NCBI GenBank assembly: GCA_045629005.1
Contig: JAZQQJ010000042.1
Location: forward strand, 1 to 13,886
DNA: 13,886 nt
Direction: 5' to 3'
DNA from: RGIG3528 sp045629005
Lineage (GTDB): Bacteria; Bacillota; Clostridia; Lachnospirales; Lachnospiraceae
The notes under the pieces are model-generated. The model saw nothing but the letters and a program-made list of their open reading frames with translations. It was not told where the DNA came from and searched no databases. The stretch's first letter is position 1, and each line of letters begins with the position of its first letter. This document shows positions 6,439 to 13,012 of the stretch, one piece after another. The position numbers and the translations under genes are program-made.

Positions 6439-7695
6439 TTACATTTCAGGTTCTGTTACAACTTCTTCAAGAGAGTTAAAGTAACGAATCTGTGTTGAAT
6501 TTCCGTTTGTAACGTCATAGCAGATTACGAAGTCTGCTTCTCCGGCATTAATATCGATATCAAACGGAAAGCTTTCAAATGTTGTTGTTTCTGTAATTTC
6601 GTTATGTGTAGGACAAGCGGGAATTGTGAAATACTTTTCACCGTTATTTGTAACAACCTTAAGTGTACGAACCTGGTTTGTATCGTTGCTTACACTTACA
6701 TGCATCTCATTGTTTTCTGTCCATACTGTTCCAACATAGAGAGCATCTGTATCATGCATATCGTTGATTTCAACATCTTCTCCGACTGTAGGGAAAAGGT
6801 TACCGTACTTCTTTGTGCAGCCGATTGATATTCCGTTGAAAGAAACGTTTGTTAACTTGAACTGATCGTATCTGCTGTATGCGTATATTGAATATCCGCC
6901 ACCGTTAAGCTTGCAGTTTTCAAAAGTTACATTGTCGATATCGTTATATTCGACCTGAAGCATTATGCATGCATTAACGTATGACTTTGCTGTGTTCTTT
7001 AACTGGGGCATTTCAAAACGGCAGTTTGTAAAATGAATGTTTCCGCCAACACCCTTTGTTGTACCATACTTCTGTGTTCCGTAAATCTGTGTTCCGTCTG
7101 TATGCTCTCCGGAATACTTTGTGGAATACTGAATGGACTTATCTGAAATGTAACAATCAATTACATCTACGTTAGAATAAGGATTGAGGCCGTCCCTTAC
7201 TGAATGTCCGAAATAACATCTTCTGAATGTCATATTAGAACCTGAGCATGTTGAAAAGCTGCAGTTGATGAATTCGTATGTTACGTTTGAAGGTACTTCT
7301 GTTCCTCTTAAAACGTCAAACTTACAATTTTCAAATACGATATGTGTTTCTTCTGTTACCGCAAGATCGTTATAAATCGCTGTAACATTATTTGAAAAGT
7401 CTTTATTTCTGATAACAAGATTTCCTGCGTTTTTGTTAACGTTACGTGCGAAATCGATAACAGCCTTTTCACCTGACTGGCTGATATACAGCCCGTCTAC
7501 ATTAGTCTTAACGTAAACCGTTTCGAGAAGTTCTTCGTTCTGAACACCGGTATTATACTTATCAGGAATAACCTGGTAATCAGCCTGTGTGTGTTCAACA
7601 GCGTCCAATGTATCGGCGTTTATTGTGTATTCTGTTGTTGAGCCAATGATTGTAAGAATCATTAAGGCGATAAATAATTTTTTAAACTTCTTCAT
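6439..7695 (-). CDS. Secreted right-handed parallel beta-helix protein under c-di-GMP riboswitch control
   Basis: 418 residues. The N-terminus (MKKFKKLFIALMILTIIGS) is a typical signal peptide, with likely cleavage near residue 27 (TINA-D). No sortase motif or other anchor is seen, so the protein is probably released or held by the polysaccharide. The body carries repeated short strands with an Asn-Cys-Phe pattern: FENCKF (121), FINCSF (142), FRRCYF (157), VIDCYI (178), FTNCRF (222), FENCKL (258). HTDGTQIYG (198-206) resembles a loop seen in pectate-lyase-like folds. Such folds include polysaccharide lyases, hydrolases and C5-epimerases; which applies here is unknown. Residues about 320-410 look like a separate beta-sandwich tail. 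The ATG is fixed by AGGGGG 8 nt upstream. Two tandem c-di-GMP-I riboswitches precede it and a strong terminator follows. Confidence 0.9.
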   Translation of the reverse strand: MKKFKKLFIALMILTIIGSTTEYTINADTLDAVEHTQADYQVIPDKYNTGVQNEELLETVYVKTNVDGLYISQSGEKAVIDFARNVNKNAGNLVIRNKDFSNNVTAIYNDLAVTEETHIVFENCKFDVLRGTEVPSNVTYEFINCSFSTCSGSNMTFRRCYFGHSVRDGLNPYSNVDVIDCYISDKSIQYSTKYSGEHTDGTQIYGTQKYGTTKGVGGNIHFTNCRFEMPQLKNTAKSYVNACIMLQVEYNDIDNVTFENCKLNGGGYSIYAYSRYDQFKLTNVSFNGISIGCTKKYGNLFPTVGEDVEINDMHDTDALYVGTVWTENNEMHVSVSNDTNQVRTLKVVTNNGEKYFTIPACPTHNEITETTTFESFPFDIDINAGEADFVICYDVTNGNSTQIRYFNSLEEVVTEPEM

Positions 7696-7748
7696 AGAGG
7701 TGTCCCCCTAAACTAAAGCTGCCGGAAAAATTACTTCCGACAAAATCA
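7696..7748 (-). promoter_or_regulatory. Expression platform of the proximal riboswitch (hairpin plus partly occluded ribosome binding site)
   Basis: Downstream of the proximal aptamer, GUCGGAA and UUCCGGC (7735-7741 and 7721-7727) form a 7-bp hairpin with a 7-nt loop, followed by AGCUUUAGUUUA rather than a proper U-tract. The segment UGAUUUUGUC (7739-7748) can pair over 10 positions, one of them G-U, with GGCAAAAUCA (7814-7823) in the aptamer core. The ribosome binding site AGGGGG (7704-7709) can fold with CCUCU (7696-7700) as a small 5-bp hairpin. Together this suggests translational control or a weak terminator. The pairings are visible in the sequence; the mechanism is inferred. Confidence 0.5.
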
Positions 7749-7750
7749 AT

Positions 7751-7828
7751 GAGTTGCAACCGGCTACCATAACTTTCGTTTTAGGTCCTTGGCTTTGCGT
7801 CACCACTTTTCAGTGATTTTGCCTTTAA
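7751..7828 (-). promoter_or_regulatory. c-di-GMP-I riboswitch aptamer, proximal copy
   Basis: The minus strand shows the GEMM-I elements in order. GGCAAA is followed by a 6-bp stem AUCACU/AGUGGU closed by a GAAA tetraloop, then GACGCAAAGCC, GGACCUAAAAC, a second GAAA-capped short stem (AAC/GUU) and AUGGUAGCCGGUUGC. The flanks AAUAGUU and AACUCAUU can form the closing P1 helix with one bulged C. The base at the ligand-discriminating position before GCAAA is G rather than A, which fits c-di-GMP rather than cGAMP recognition. It ends about 55 nt from the beta-helix start codon. Confidence 0.93.
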
Positions 7829-7867
7829 AACTATTAATTCAATACTTAGTTGGTTTGACCTCTTACA

Positions 7868-7897
7868 TAGAAAAAGCCTAATCATTCCTGATTAGGC
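7868..7897 (-). terminator. Riboswitch-controlled intrinsic terminator of the distal aptamer
   Basis: GCCUAAUCA and UGAUUAGGC form a perfect 9-bp stem around a GGAA loop, followed by UUUUUC on the minus strand. The 5' side of the hairpin, GUUUGCCUAA (7892-7901), is exactly complementary over 10 nt to UUAGGCAAAC (7986-7995) at the start of the distal aptamer. An antiterminator could therefore form when the aptamer is unfolded. Confidence 0.9.
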
Positions 7898-7914
7898 AAA
7901 CTCTACATCGTTCA

Positions 7915-7998
7915 AGAAGTGCAACTGGCTACCATTGTGCTTTCACACGTTAGGTCCTGAGCTTTGCGTCGCCACCTTTCGATGGGTTTGCCTAAGTA
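7915..7998 (-). promoter_or_regulatory. c-di-GMP-I riboswitch aptamer, distal copy
   Basis: The minus strand carries all GEMM-I signatures: AGGCAAACC, the stem CCAUC/GGUGG with a GAAA tetraloop, GACGCAAAGC, GGACCUAAC, a GUGU/GCAC stem, then AUGGUAGCCAGUUGC. The discriminating position is G, predicting c-di-GMP as ligand. The closing P1 helix is less obvious than in the proximal copy. The two copies share the conserved core but differ in the variable stems, so the duplication is not recent. A terminator follows about 20 nt downstream. Confidence 0.93.
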
Positions 7999-8033
7999 TT
8001 TATTTATCTGGGTATAAAATACACCCTATCGCC

Positions 8034-8062
8034 TGTATATAGCAATAGGACTATAGTCCCAA
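8034..8062 (-). promoter_or_regulatory. Candidate promoter for the riboswitch/beta-helix transcript
   Basis: On the minus strand TTGGGA (8057-8062) and TATACA (8034-8039) are 17 nt apart, each matching the consensus at 4 of 6 positions. The palindrome GGACTATAGTCC (8048-8059) overlaps the -35. An alternative pair is TTGCTA (8040-8045) with TATTTT (8016-8021), 18 nt apart. Either would start just upstream of the distal aptamer. The match is modest, and transcription could instead come from the upstream operon. Confidence 0.4.
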
Positions 8063-8072
8063 TTTTACTTAT

Positions 8073-9431
8073 TTATAATGTTTTCTCATCTTTTTTTGTC
8101 TCAAACACTGCAAAACATACCGCAAAGAGTATATATACATACTTGATGGTCATCAATGTATCAACCCACCACAAATTCAGGAAATAGCAGCCCATGCCGC
8201 ATGCCATGGCAACAAGCAGTCCTGATTTGGTTTTCACCCCGTCCTTCAGAGCCTTTATCGTTACAGCAAAATGATAAAGGCAGAATAAGATAAGTCCCGA
8301 GTAAGCATATTTAATATAAAAGCATACATATGCATTATCAACTGAAGTAATAACTCTTCCATCAATATACCATGCAAATTTGAAATCAGAGCCCATTCCT
8401 AACAGCGGGCTAAGCCAGTCCACCGTGAACAGTTTTGGAAGATATGTCCTATATGTCGCGCTGTTTTGAAGCCTGCTAATCTGTGCTCCGAAATTAACCG
8501 AAACCGATGTTCCGAAGATTTCGTCAAACACACTTGTCAGCTGCATCATAATGTATCTGCTTAATGCTGTTCCCCATGTGCAAAGGACTATTAGTGCCAA
8601 AAGAACCAAAAACAGTACACCAATAATTACTGTCTTTTTCTTTTTTTTCACCGTAGAAAATAGGAAAAACAGAAGAATTTCAACTCCGCATACCGCAAGA
8701 GTTGATCTTGCGCCTGTAAGGAATATATTTAAAAATGCCAGTACAAAATGAACAGGATTGGCAAAGATATCCAGTTCCAGTGTTTCTCTGTCCAAACAGG
8801 CAAACGGTAAGTATGTAACCAGAATCAATCCATATCCCAAGGAATGGTTTGCCGGTCCCATAATTCTATACTGCCCCGATCGTACAAACGCCCCTGTATA
8901 CAGGTTGGGAATTGTAACAAGTGCCCTAAAGGGTGTGTATCCGATAATGTATTCCGCAATGCCAAGAATGCACAAAACAAGGCCAAGTATCCTAATAAGT
9001 TTTACAAAATTCTTAATTCCAAGGCAGTCTTTCACTATATACACTACAAGAAAGAGCGCAATCAGTTCTATAAACGAATACATGAAGGTACCTAGGTCTG
9101 CCCTTATTATCGCTGTGTACAACAAAACAAACAAATATAAGAGTACCCATATAAGAAAAGGCGATTTCTTCAAGCAAGTGTAGTAAGAAAAAATACGTTC
9201 TCTTTTTTCAATAAGAAAAAAGAGCAGGATTATTATTGCCATTCTTTGCGCAGTAAAATCAAAGAGCGGCGTCGCAATTCCGAAATACTGGGGAAGAACA
9301 TAGTAAACAAACATAAATATCACTGCTACCACCGACATAATTCTTCTCCCAATATCGGTTTTGGTGTATTTATGTTCCTCAAGCGGATATGGCGCCATCA
9401 CGCTTTTCTTTGAAATTATATACTGCTTCAT
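8073..9431 (-). CDS. Wzy-type O-antigen/exopolysaccharide polymerase (Wzy/WaaL superfamily membrane protein)
   Basis: 452 residues, strongly hydrophobic, with about ten membrane helices. The RSGQYRIMGPANHSLGYG segment (184-201), the conserved TGARSTLA (239-246) and the large extracytoplasmic loop with NSATYRTYL (323-331), LLGMGSDF and DNAYV are characteristic of the Wzy_C/O-antigen ligase superfamily (PF04932). In a Gram-positive locus beside a Wzz/BY-kinase, the role is most likely block polymerisation of flipped undecaprenyl-linked repeat units rather than ligation to lipid A. A run of eight A bases lies within the KKKKK segment (262-266). The start is 2 nt after the kinase stop, with AAGG as a modest ribosome binding site, so translation is probably coupled. 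Low sequence conservation in this family leaves linkage specificity unknown. Confidence 0.88.
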   Translation of the reverse strand: MKQYIISKKSVMAPYPLEEHKYTKTDIGRRIMSVVAVIFMFVYYVLPQYFGIATPLFDFTAQRMAIIILLFFLIEKRERIFSYYTCLKKSPFLIWVLLYLFVLLYTAIIRADLGTFMYSFIELIALFLVVYIVKDCLGIKNFVKLIRILGLVLCILGIAEYIIGYTPFRALVTIPNLYTGAFVRSGQYRIMGPANHSLGYGLILVTYLPFACLDRETLELDIFANPVHFVLAFLNIFLTGARSTLAVCGVEILLFFLFSTVKKKKKTVIIGVLFLVLLALIVLCTWGTALSRYIMMQLTSVFDEIFGTSVSVNFGAQISRLQNSATYRTYLPKLFTVDWLSPLLGMGSDFKFAWYIDGRVITSVDNAYVCFYIKYAYSGLILFCLYHFAVTIKALKDGVKTKSGLLVAMACGMGCYFLNLWWVDTLMTIKYVYILFAVCFAVFETKKDEKTL

Positions 9432-9433
9432 TC

Positions 9434-10834
9434 TTACCTTGCTTTGTTATTCCCGTAACCGTAACTGTAGCCGTATTTCTTATACGACTGTCCTTTCGCA
9501 TTGACCGCATTCATAACGAATCCGATAACATTCGTATCAGTTCTCTCTAATTCTGAAATCATCGACTTTTCCTGCGTAAGCTTGCTGCTTCCGTTTCTTA
9601 CTACAAGCACATAACCAAGGACATTGTCCTTGATAAGAAGACCATCCGAGAGGAGGCCCACAGGAGGCAAATCAATAACAATCAGAGAATACCTTTTCTT
9701 CATTTCGCAAAGCATATCAGTAAATCTGTCACTTGCAAGAAGCTGTGCAGGGTTAGGCGGTACTGTTCCGGCAGGCATAACATCAAAATTTTCATCAATG
9801 TTGACAATCTTAGGGTCTTCGATAAGTGATGCCAAATAGTTACTGAGGCCTTCATCAGTATCCAGGTCTCTCTTACCGAGTTCCCGAAGTACAGATGAAT
9901 TTCTCATGTCTGCGTCAATAAGAAGAACCTTCTTACCAAACCCGGCCATACTTTTTGCAAGATTAATGCTGTTAAGGCTCTTTCCTTCATTCTTAGCAGA
10001 ACTGGTAACAGCATAAACAGGACATCCTTCTCCGTTTGTTGTAAACAGAACATTTGCACACAGTGTATTATATGCTTCTTTAATCGCAAAGGGAGTTTCT
10101 TCTCCTATAACCCTGTCGCTGAGTTTGCCCTTCCTTTTAATCGTTATCTCCGGAATTTCACCAAGGATAGGAATATTAAAGTTTGTTTCCAAGTCGCTTC
10201 TCCAACGGATTGTAGTATCCAAAAGACCAATAACAAGCGAAATGACAAGCACAAACATAAATCCTGCAACGCCTCCGACTGCTCCGTATTTAATTGAATC
10301 AATGGAGCTATAGGATGCGGTAGGAAGTGTTGCATATTCTACAACACTTATACCACCTGACTTTGCAATATCTTTTATTACAATAGGCGCAACTTCCGCA
10401 AGGCTGTTTGCAATCTGCATGGCGGTATAAGGATCTGAATCTTTAACGTAAACGTAAAACATTGACGTGTTGTTAACTGCAACGCATGAAATCTTCCTTG
10501 CCAATTCTTTTGTCGTATATTTAAGACTGTTATTTGCTATAACAGGCTCAAGAACACGGTCTGTTGTCATTATGTACATATAACTGTCAATAAGGTTTCT
10601 GGCATATGTAAAGTCTGATGAGGTAACATATCTGTCATCATCAGTCACAATATCATAGTTTGCATAAAGATAAAACGTAACATTTGCCTGATACGTATCA
10701 ACACGTTTTCTTTCTGCCAGTATCAGACCAACCGCTATACCTATCAACGCAACCAAGACCATAATAAGCCATGATTTTCTGATTATGTACATAATCTTTT
10801 TAAGTGTAAAATTACTTATCATTGTATCAAGCAT
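9434..10834 (-). CDS. Fused polysaccharide co-polymerase and BY-kinase (Wzz-Wzc/CpsC-CpsD type)
   Basis: 466 residues. The N-terminal Wzz-like half has membrane helices at about 22-40 and 183-205 flanking a short external domain. The cytoplasmic C-terminal half is a bacterial tyrosine kinase, with Walker A SSAKNEGKS (278-286), Walker A' LLIDADMRN (304-312), Walker B LIVIDLPP (384-391) and a C-terminal tyrosine cluster, YKKYGYSYGYG (451-461), with five Tyr residues for autophosphorylation. It should set chain length and coordinate export by cycling between phosphorylated oligomer states. Many Firmicutes encode these halves as separate proteins; here they are fused, but the external domain is much shorter than in proteobacterial Wzc of about 720 residues. 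Walker A ends GKSL rather than the common GKST. The GGGGGA ribosome binding site lies within the last codons of the upstream gene, 3 nt away. Confidence 0.93.
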   Translation of the reverse strand: MLDTMISNFTLKKIMYIIRKSWLIMVLVALIGIAVGLILAERKRVDTYQANVTFYLYANYDIVTDDDRYVTSSDFTYARNLIDSYMYIMTTDRVLEPVIANNSLKYTTKELARKISCVAVNNTSMFYVYVKDSDPYTAMQIANSLAEVAPIVIKDIAKSGGISVVEYATLPTASYSSIDSIKYGAVGGVAGFMFVLVISLVIGLLDTTIRWRSDLETNFNIPILGEIPEITIKRKGKLSDRVIGEETPFAIKEAYNTLCANVLFTTNGEGCPVYAVTSSAKNEGKSLNSINLAKSMAGFGKKVLLIDADMRNSSVLRELGKRDLDTDEGLSNYLASLIEDPKIVNIDENFDVMPAGTVPPNPAQLLASDRFTDMLCEMKKRYSLIVIDLPPVGLLSDGLLIKDNVLGYVLVVRNGSSKLTQEKSMISELERTDTNVIGFVMNAVNAKGQSYKKYGYSYGYGNNKAR

Positions 10835-10837
10835 TTA

Positions 10838-11734
10838 TTATTCCCCCTTTTTGGACTTCATTAATGGATTACTCATAATGTACTTTATAAGGTATTTCAG
10901 GTTCTTTGTAGAAGAATACGCTTCAAGATATTCTTTAACAGCATGTTCTTTTCGGTCTCGTTTAAGATTTCCGACTATATTTAAAAGATTGGCCTTTCTT
11001 TGAGGATACTTCTCAAATATACCGGCATCCTTTTCCAAAAGATGTGACACAGCTTCAATCGTCTTTTCATCGTCCTTCGTCAAAGAATCATCCTGAAGAT
11101 AGACATTTACAAGAGGTTCTTTCAAGTAATAGAAAGCAAAGGTTGATGCCATTCTTATTACAAGCTCATAGTCCTGTAGTCTCGGCATATCTGTATCAAA
11201 CATGAACACCTTAAACACATAAGCTTTGCACAGCATCGTCTGTGTACTCACCACGGAGTTCATTACAAGCTGACGCTCAAACACTCGTCCTTCATTAATG
11301 TTCGGATAGATTACTTCATCCTCCCTAGGTCCGTATCCATGCCTTTTCATCCCACAAAAAACAATATCGGCATTTACATATTTCATAGCCTCCATCTGTC
11401 GCTCAAGCTTATTCGGACACCATTCATCATCGCTGTCCTGAAAAGCAACAAATTCACCTCTTGCATGATGAATACCATTATTTCGTGCGGAACATGCTCC
11501 CAACTGTTCCTGACGTAAATAGTACAAACGGTCATCCTTTATACCTTCAAGAATACGCTTTGTCCCATCCGTCGAACCGTCATCAACAACAATAAGTTCC
11601 AGGTTTTTATAGGTCTGGTTCAGGACGCTCATACACGCCCGCCTTATTGTTGACGCTCTGTTGTATGTCGGCATAATAACGGACACAAGTCCGCTTATAT
11701 TCATATTCTGCTGTTGTGTTTCAAAAGTATCCAC
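10838..11734 (-). CDS. GT2 glycosyltransferase (GTG start)
   Basis: 298 residues with family 2 motifs VSVIMPTYNR (17-26), VVDDGSTDGT (49-58), GACSARNNGI and the metal-binding QDSDDEW (99-105). The N-terminal 200 residues form the GT-A domain; the rest is helical and charged. The GTG start at 11734 is supported by GGAGG 6 nt upstream. The nearby ATG at 11738 is out of frame, hits a stop after five codons and is too close to the ribosome binding site. It begins 14 nt after the GT4 gene. It probably adds one sugar of the repeat unit on the cytoplasmic face; donor and acceptor are unknown. Confidence 0.93.
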   Translation of the reverse strand: MDTFETQQQNMNISGLVSVIMPTYNRASTIRRACMSVLNQTYKNLELIVVDDGSTDGTKRILEGIKDDRLYYLRQEQLGACSARNNGIHHARGEFVAFQDSDDEWCPNKLERQMEAMKYVNADIVFCGMKRHGYGPREDEVIYPNINEGRVFERQLVMNSVVSTQTMLCKAYVFKVFMFDTDMPRLQDYELVIRMASTFAFYYLKEPLVNVYLQDDSLTKDDEKTIEAVSHLLEKDAGIFEKYPQRKANLLNIVGNLKRDRKEHAVKEYLEAYSSTKNLKYLIKYIMSNPLMKSKKGE

Positions 11735-11748
11735 ACATAGCCTCCGTG

Positions 11749-12960
11749 TTAAAATTCACCTTTAAAGAACTTCTCGTAACCTTCCAAAAGTGCTTTACTC
11801 GTGTGCTCCCAGCTCAGTTCGTTAATTACACGATTGTACCCGTATTCTCCCATTGTCTTTCTTGTTTCGGGTCTTTCAAGAAGATATATAATCTTCTCTG
11901 CCATATCCTTAGCATCGTTCTGCTTCGCATAAAGCGAAGCTTCCCCGGCAGAAACTCTTCCCTCCGTCAGTTCGAACTGGACAATTGGTTTTGCAAGTGC
12001 CATATATTCAAGAATCTTGTTCATGGTAGACTTGTCATTCATGCTATTGTACTTATCCGAATTTACACACACATCTGCGGTATTAAGGTACTTCAGAAGT
12101 GTCTCGTCGGGGACACGGCCGGTAAATTCAACGCAGTCATCAAGTCCCATTTCGGTACACATTTGCTGCAAAGCTGCCACGTGTGGGCCTCCGCCGACAA
12201 TTCCCCAAAAAATATCATCTCGCTTAAGTTCTTCCTTACAGTATTTTGCAGCCTCAAGAAGATACTCAATGCCTTCCTGCTGACCGATTACACCAAGATA
12301 ACCGACCATGTACTTTTTTCCGCGCTTAATTTCGGGCGAAGGCCCCTGTATCTTCATTCTCTCAAGCTTCGGGCCGCTTCTTAAAACAATGACTTTTGAC
12401 GTCTCCATTTTTCCACGTTCTATAGCAATCTTTTTGTACGATTCATTTGTTGCAAAGGCAAACGTACAATGCTTATAGGTCATACGTTCAAAAAACGTCT
12501 GTGTACCATAAAGTACGCTTTTTACAAGGCCTTTCCTTCCGAACTTTGCTTCAAAAAGTTCAGGACAGATGTCATGATGATCGAAAACGTACTTCACTCC
12601 ATATTTTTTGAATTTTCGCGCAACCATGTATATATCATCAGGCGGGTTACAGCCCTGTATAACATCAAATCCTATTTTTTTGTAGACTTTCTTTGCAAGT
12701 CTGGTTTCTTCCTTCAGAGCGGACGTATATTCGCGCAGATATCCTATCGGACCGTTTCCTTCAGGCGGAAGCTCATGTCTGAATATATGAACCCCCTGAA
12801 GTATTTCTTCATCTTCGGTATAGCCCTTCCCCTTTGGGCATATTACCGAGACAGTATAACCGTTTGCAGCAAGCGTTGTTGCTTCCTGCCATACACGTGT
12901 GTCAAACGGCACCGGGAGGTTCTCAACAATTATAAGAATTTTATGTCCGTTATTATTCAT
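11749..12960 (-). CDS. GT4 (GT-B fold) glycosyltransferase
   Basis: 403 residues, a normal length for the family. The N-terminal Rossmann-like domain starts KILIIVENLPVPFDTRVWQE (7-26), a signature of GT4 transferases. The C-terminal donor domain has MVGYLGVIGQQEGIEYLLEA (218-237), WGIVGGGP (252-259), VEFTGRVP (277-284) and the donor-site stretch NKILEYMALAKPIV (314-327) followed by acidic residues as in E-x7-E motifs. It should use an NDP-sugar to extend the lipid-linked oligosaccharide. The ATG has GGGGAG 6 nt upstream. It follows the dehydrogenase gene by 52 nt with no terminator seen between them. The sugar used is not predictable. Confidence 0.93.
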   Translation of the reverse strand: MNNNGHKILIIVENLPVPFDTRVWQEATTLAANGYTVSVICPKGKGYTEDEEILQGVHIFRHELPPEGNGPIGYLREYTSALKEETRLAKKVYKKIGFDVIQGCNPPDDIYMVARKFKKYGVKYVFDHHDICPELFEAKFGRKGLVKSVLYGTQTFFERMTYKHCTFAFATNESYKKIAIERGKMETSKVIVLRSGPKLERMKIQGPSPEIKRGKKYMVGYLGVIGQQEGIEYLLEAAKYCKEELKRDDIFWGIVGGGPHVAALQQMCTEMGLDDCVEFTGRVPDETLLKYLNTADVCVNSDKYNSMNDKSTMNKILEYMALAKPIVQFELTEGRVSAGEASLYAKQNDAKDMAEKIIYLLERPETRKTMGEYGYNRVINELSWEHTSKALLEGYEKFFKGEF

Positions 12961-13012
12961 TCGTTTCTCCCCTCAGCGTTATTGTCATATTTAAGCCGGC
13001 GACTTCTTTACA

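Larger units (their letters stand above)
7696..8072 (-). other. 377-base intergenic leader between the polymerase and beta-helix genes
   Basis: This is the only gene-free stretch over 300 bases. In transcription order it holds a candidate promoter with a palindrome, the distal c-di-GMP-I aptamer, its terminator, a roughly 40-nt AU-rich spacer, the proximal c-di-GMP-I aptamer, and its platform with the ribosome binding site. No strong terminator is seen directly after the polymerase gene, so read-through transcripts from the upstream operon would also pass through both riboswitches. Confidence 0.85.

Noticed and set aside
7751..7998. cGAMP (GEMM-Ib) rather than c-di-GMP specificity for the aptamers
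   Set aside because: Both copies have G, not A, immediately before the GCAAA element, the position that distinguishes the cGAMP-preferring variants.
8048..8059. GGACTATAGTCC as an intrinsic terminator for the polymerase gene
   Set aside because: The palindrome leaves almost no loop and is not followed by a U-tract, so it is more likely a protein-binding site or chance.
8637..8649. Run of eight A bases on the coding strand of the polymerase gene as a possible phase-variation or frameshift site
   Set aside because: The frame is intact and the run simply encodes part of a Lys-rich cytoplasmic loop. There is no sign of an alternative product, and short runs like this are common in AT-rich genomes.
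11734..11738. ATG at 11738 as the start of the GT2 gene
   Set aside because: It is out of frame, ends after five codons and is only 2 nt from the GGAGG site; GTG at 11734 is in frame with ideal spacing.
11716..12384. A 222-codon plus-strand open frame
   Set aside because: It lies antisense to the GT4 gene, resembles no recognised family and has irregular composition, consistent with a chance frame in AT-rich DNA.
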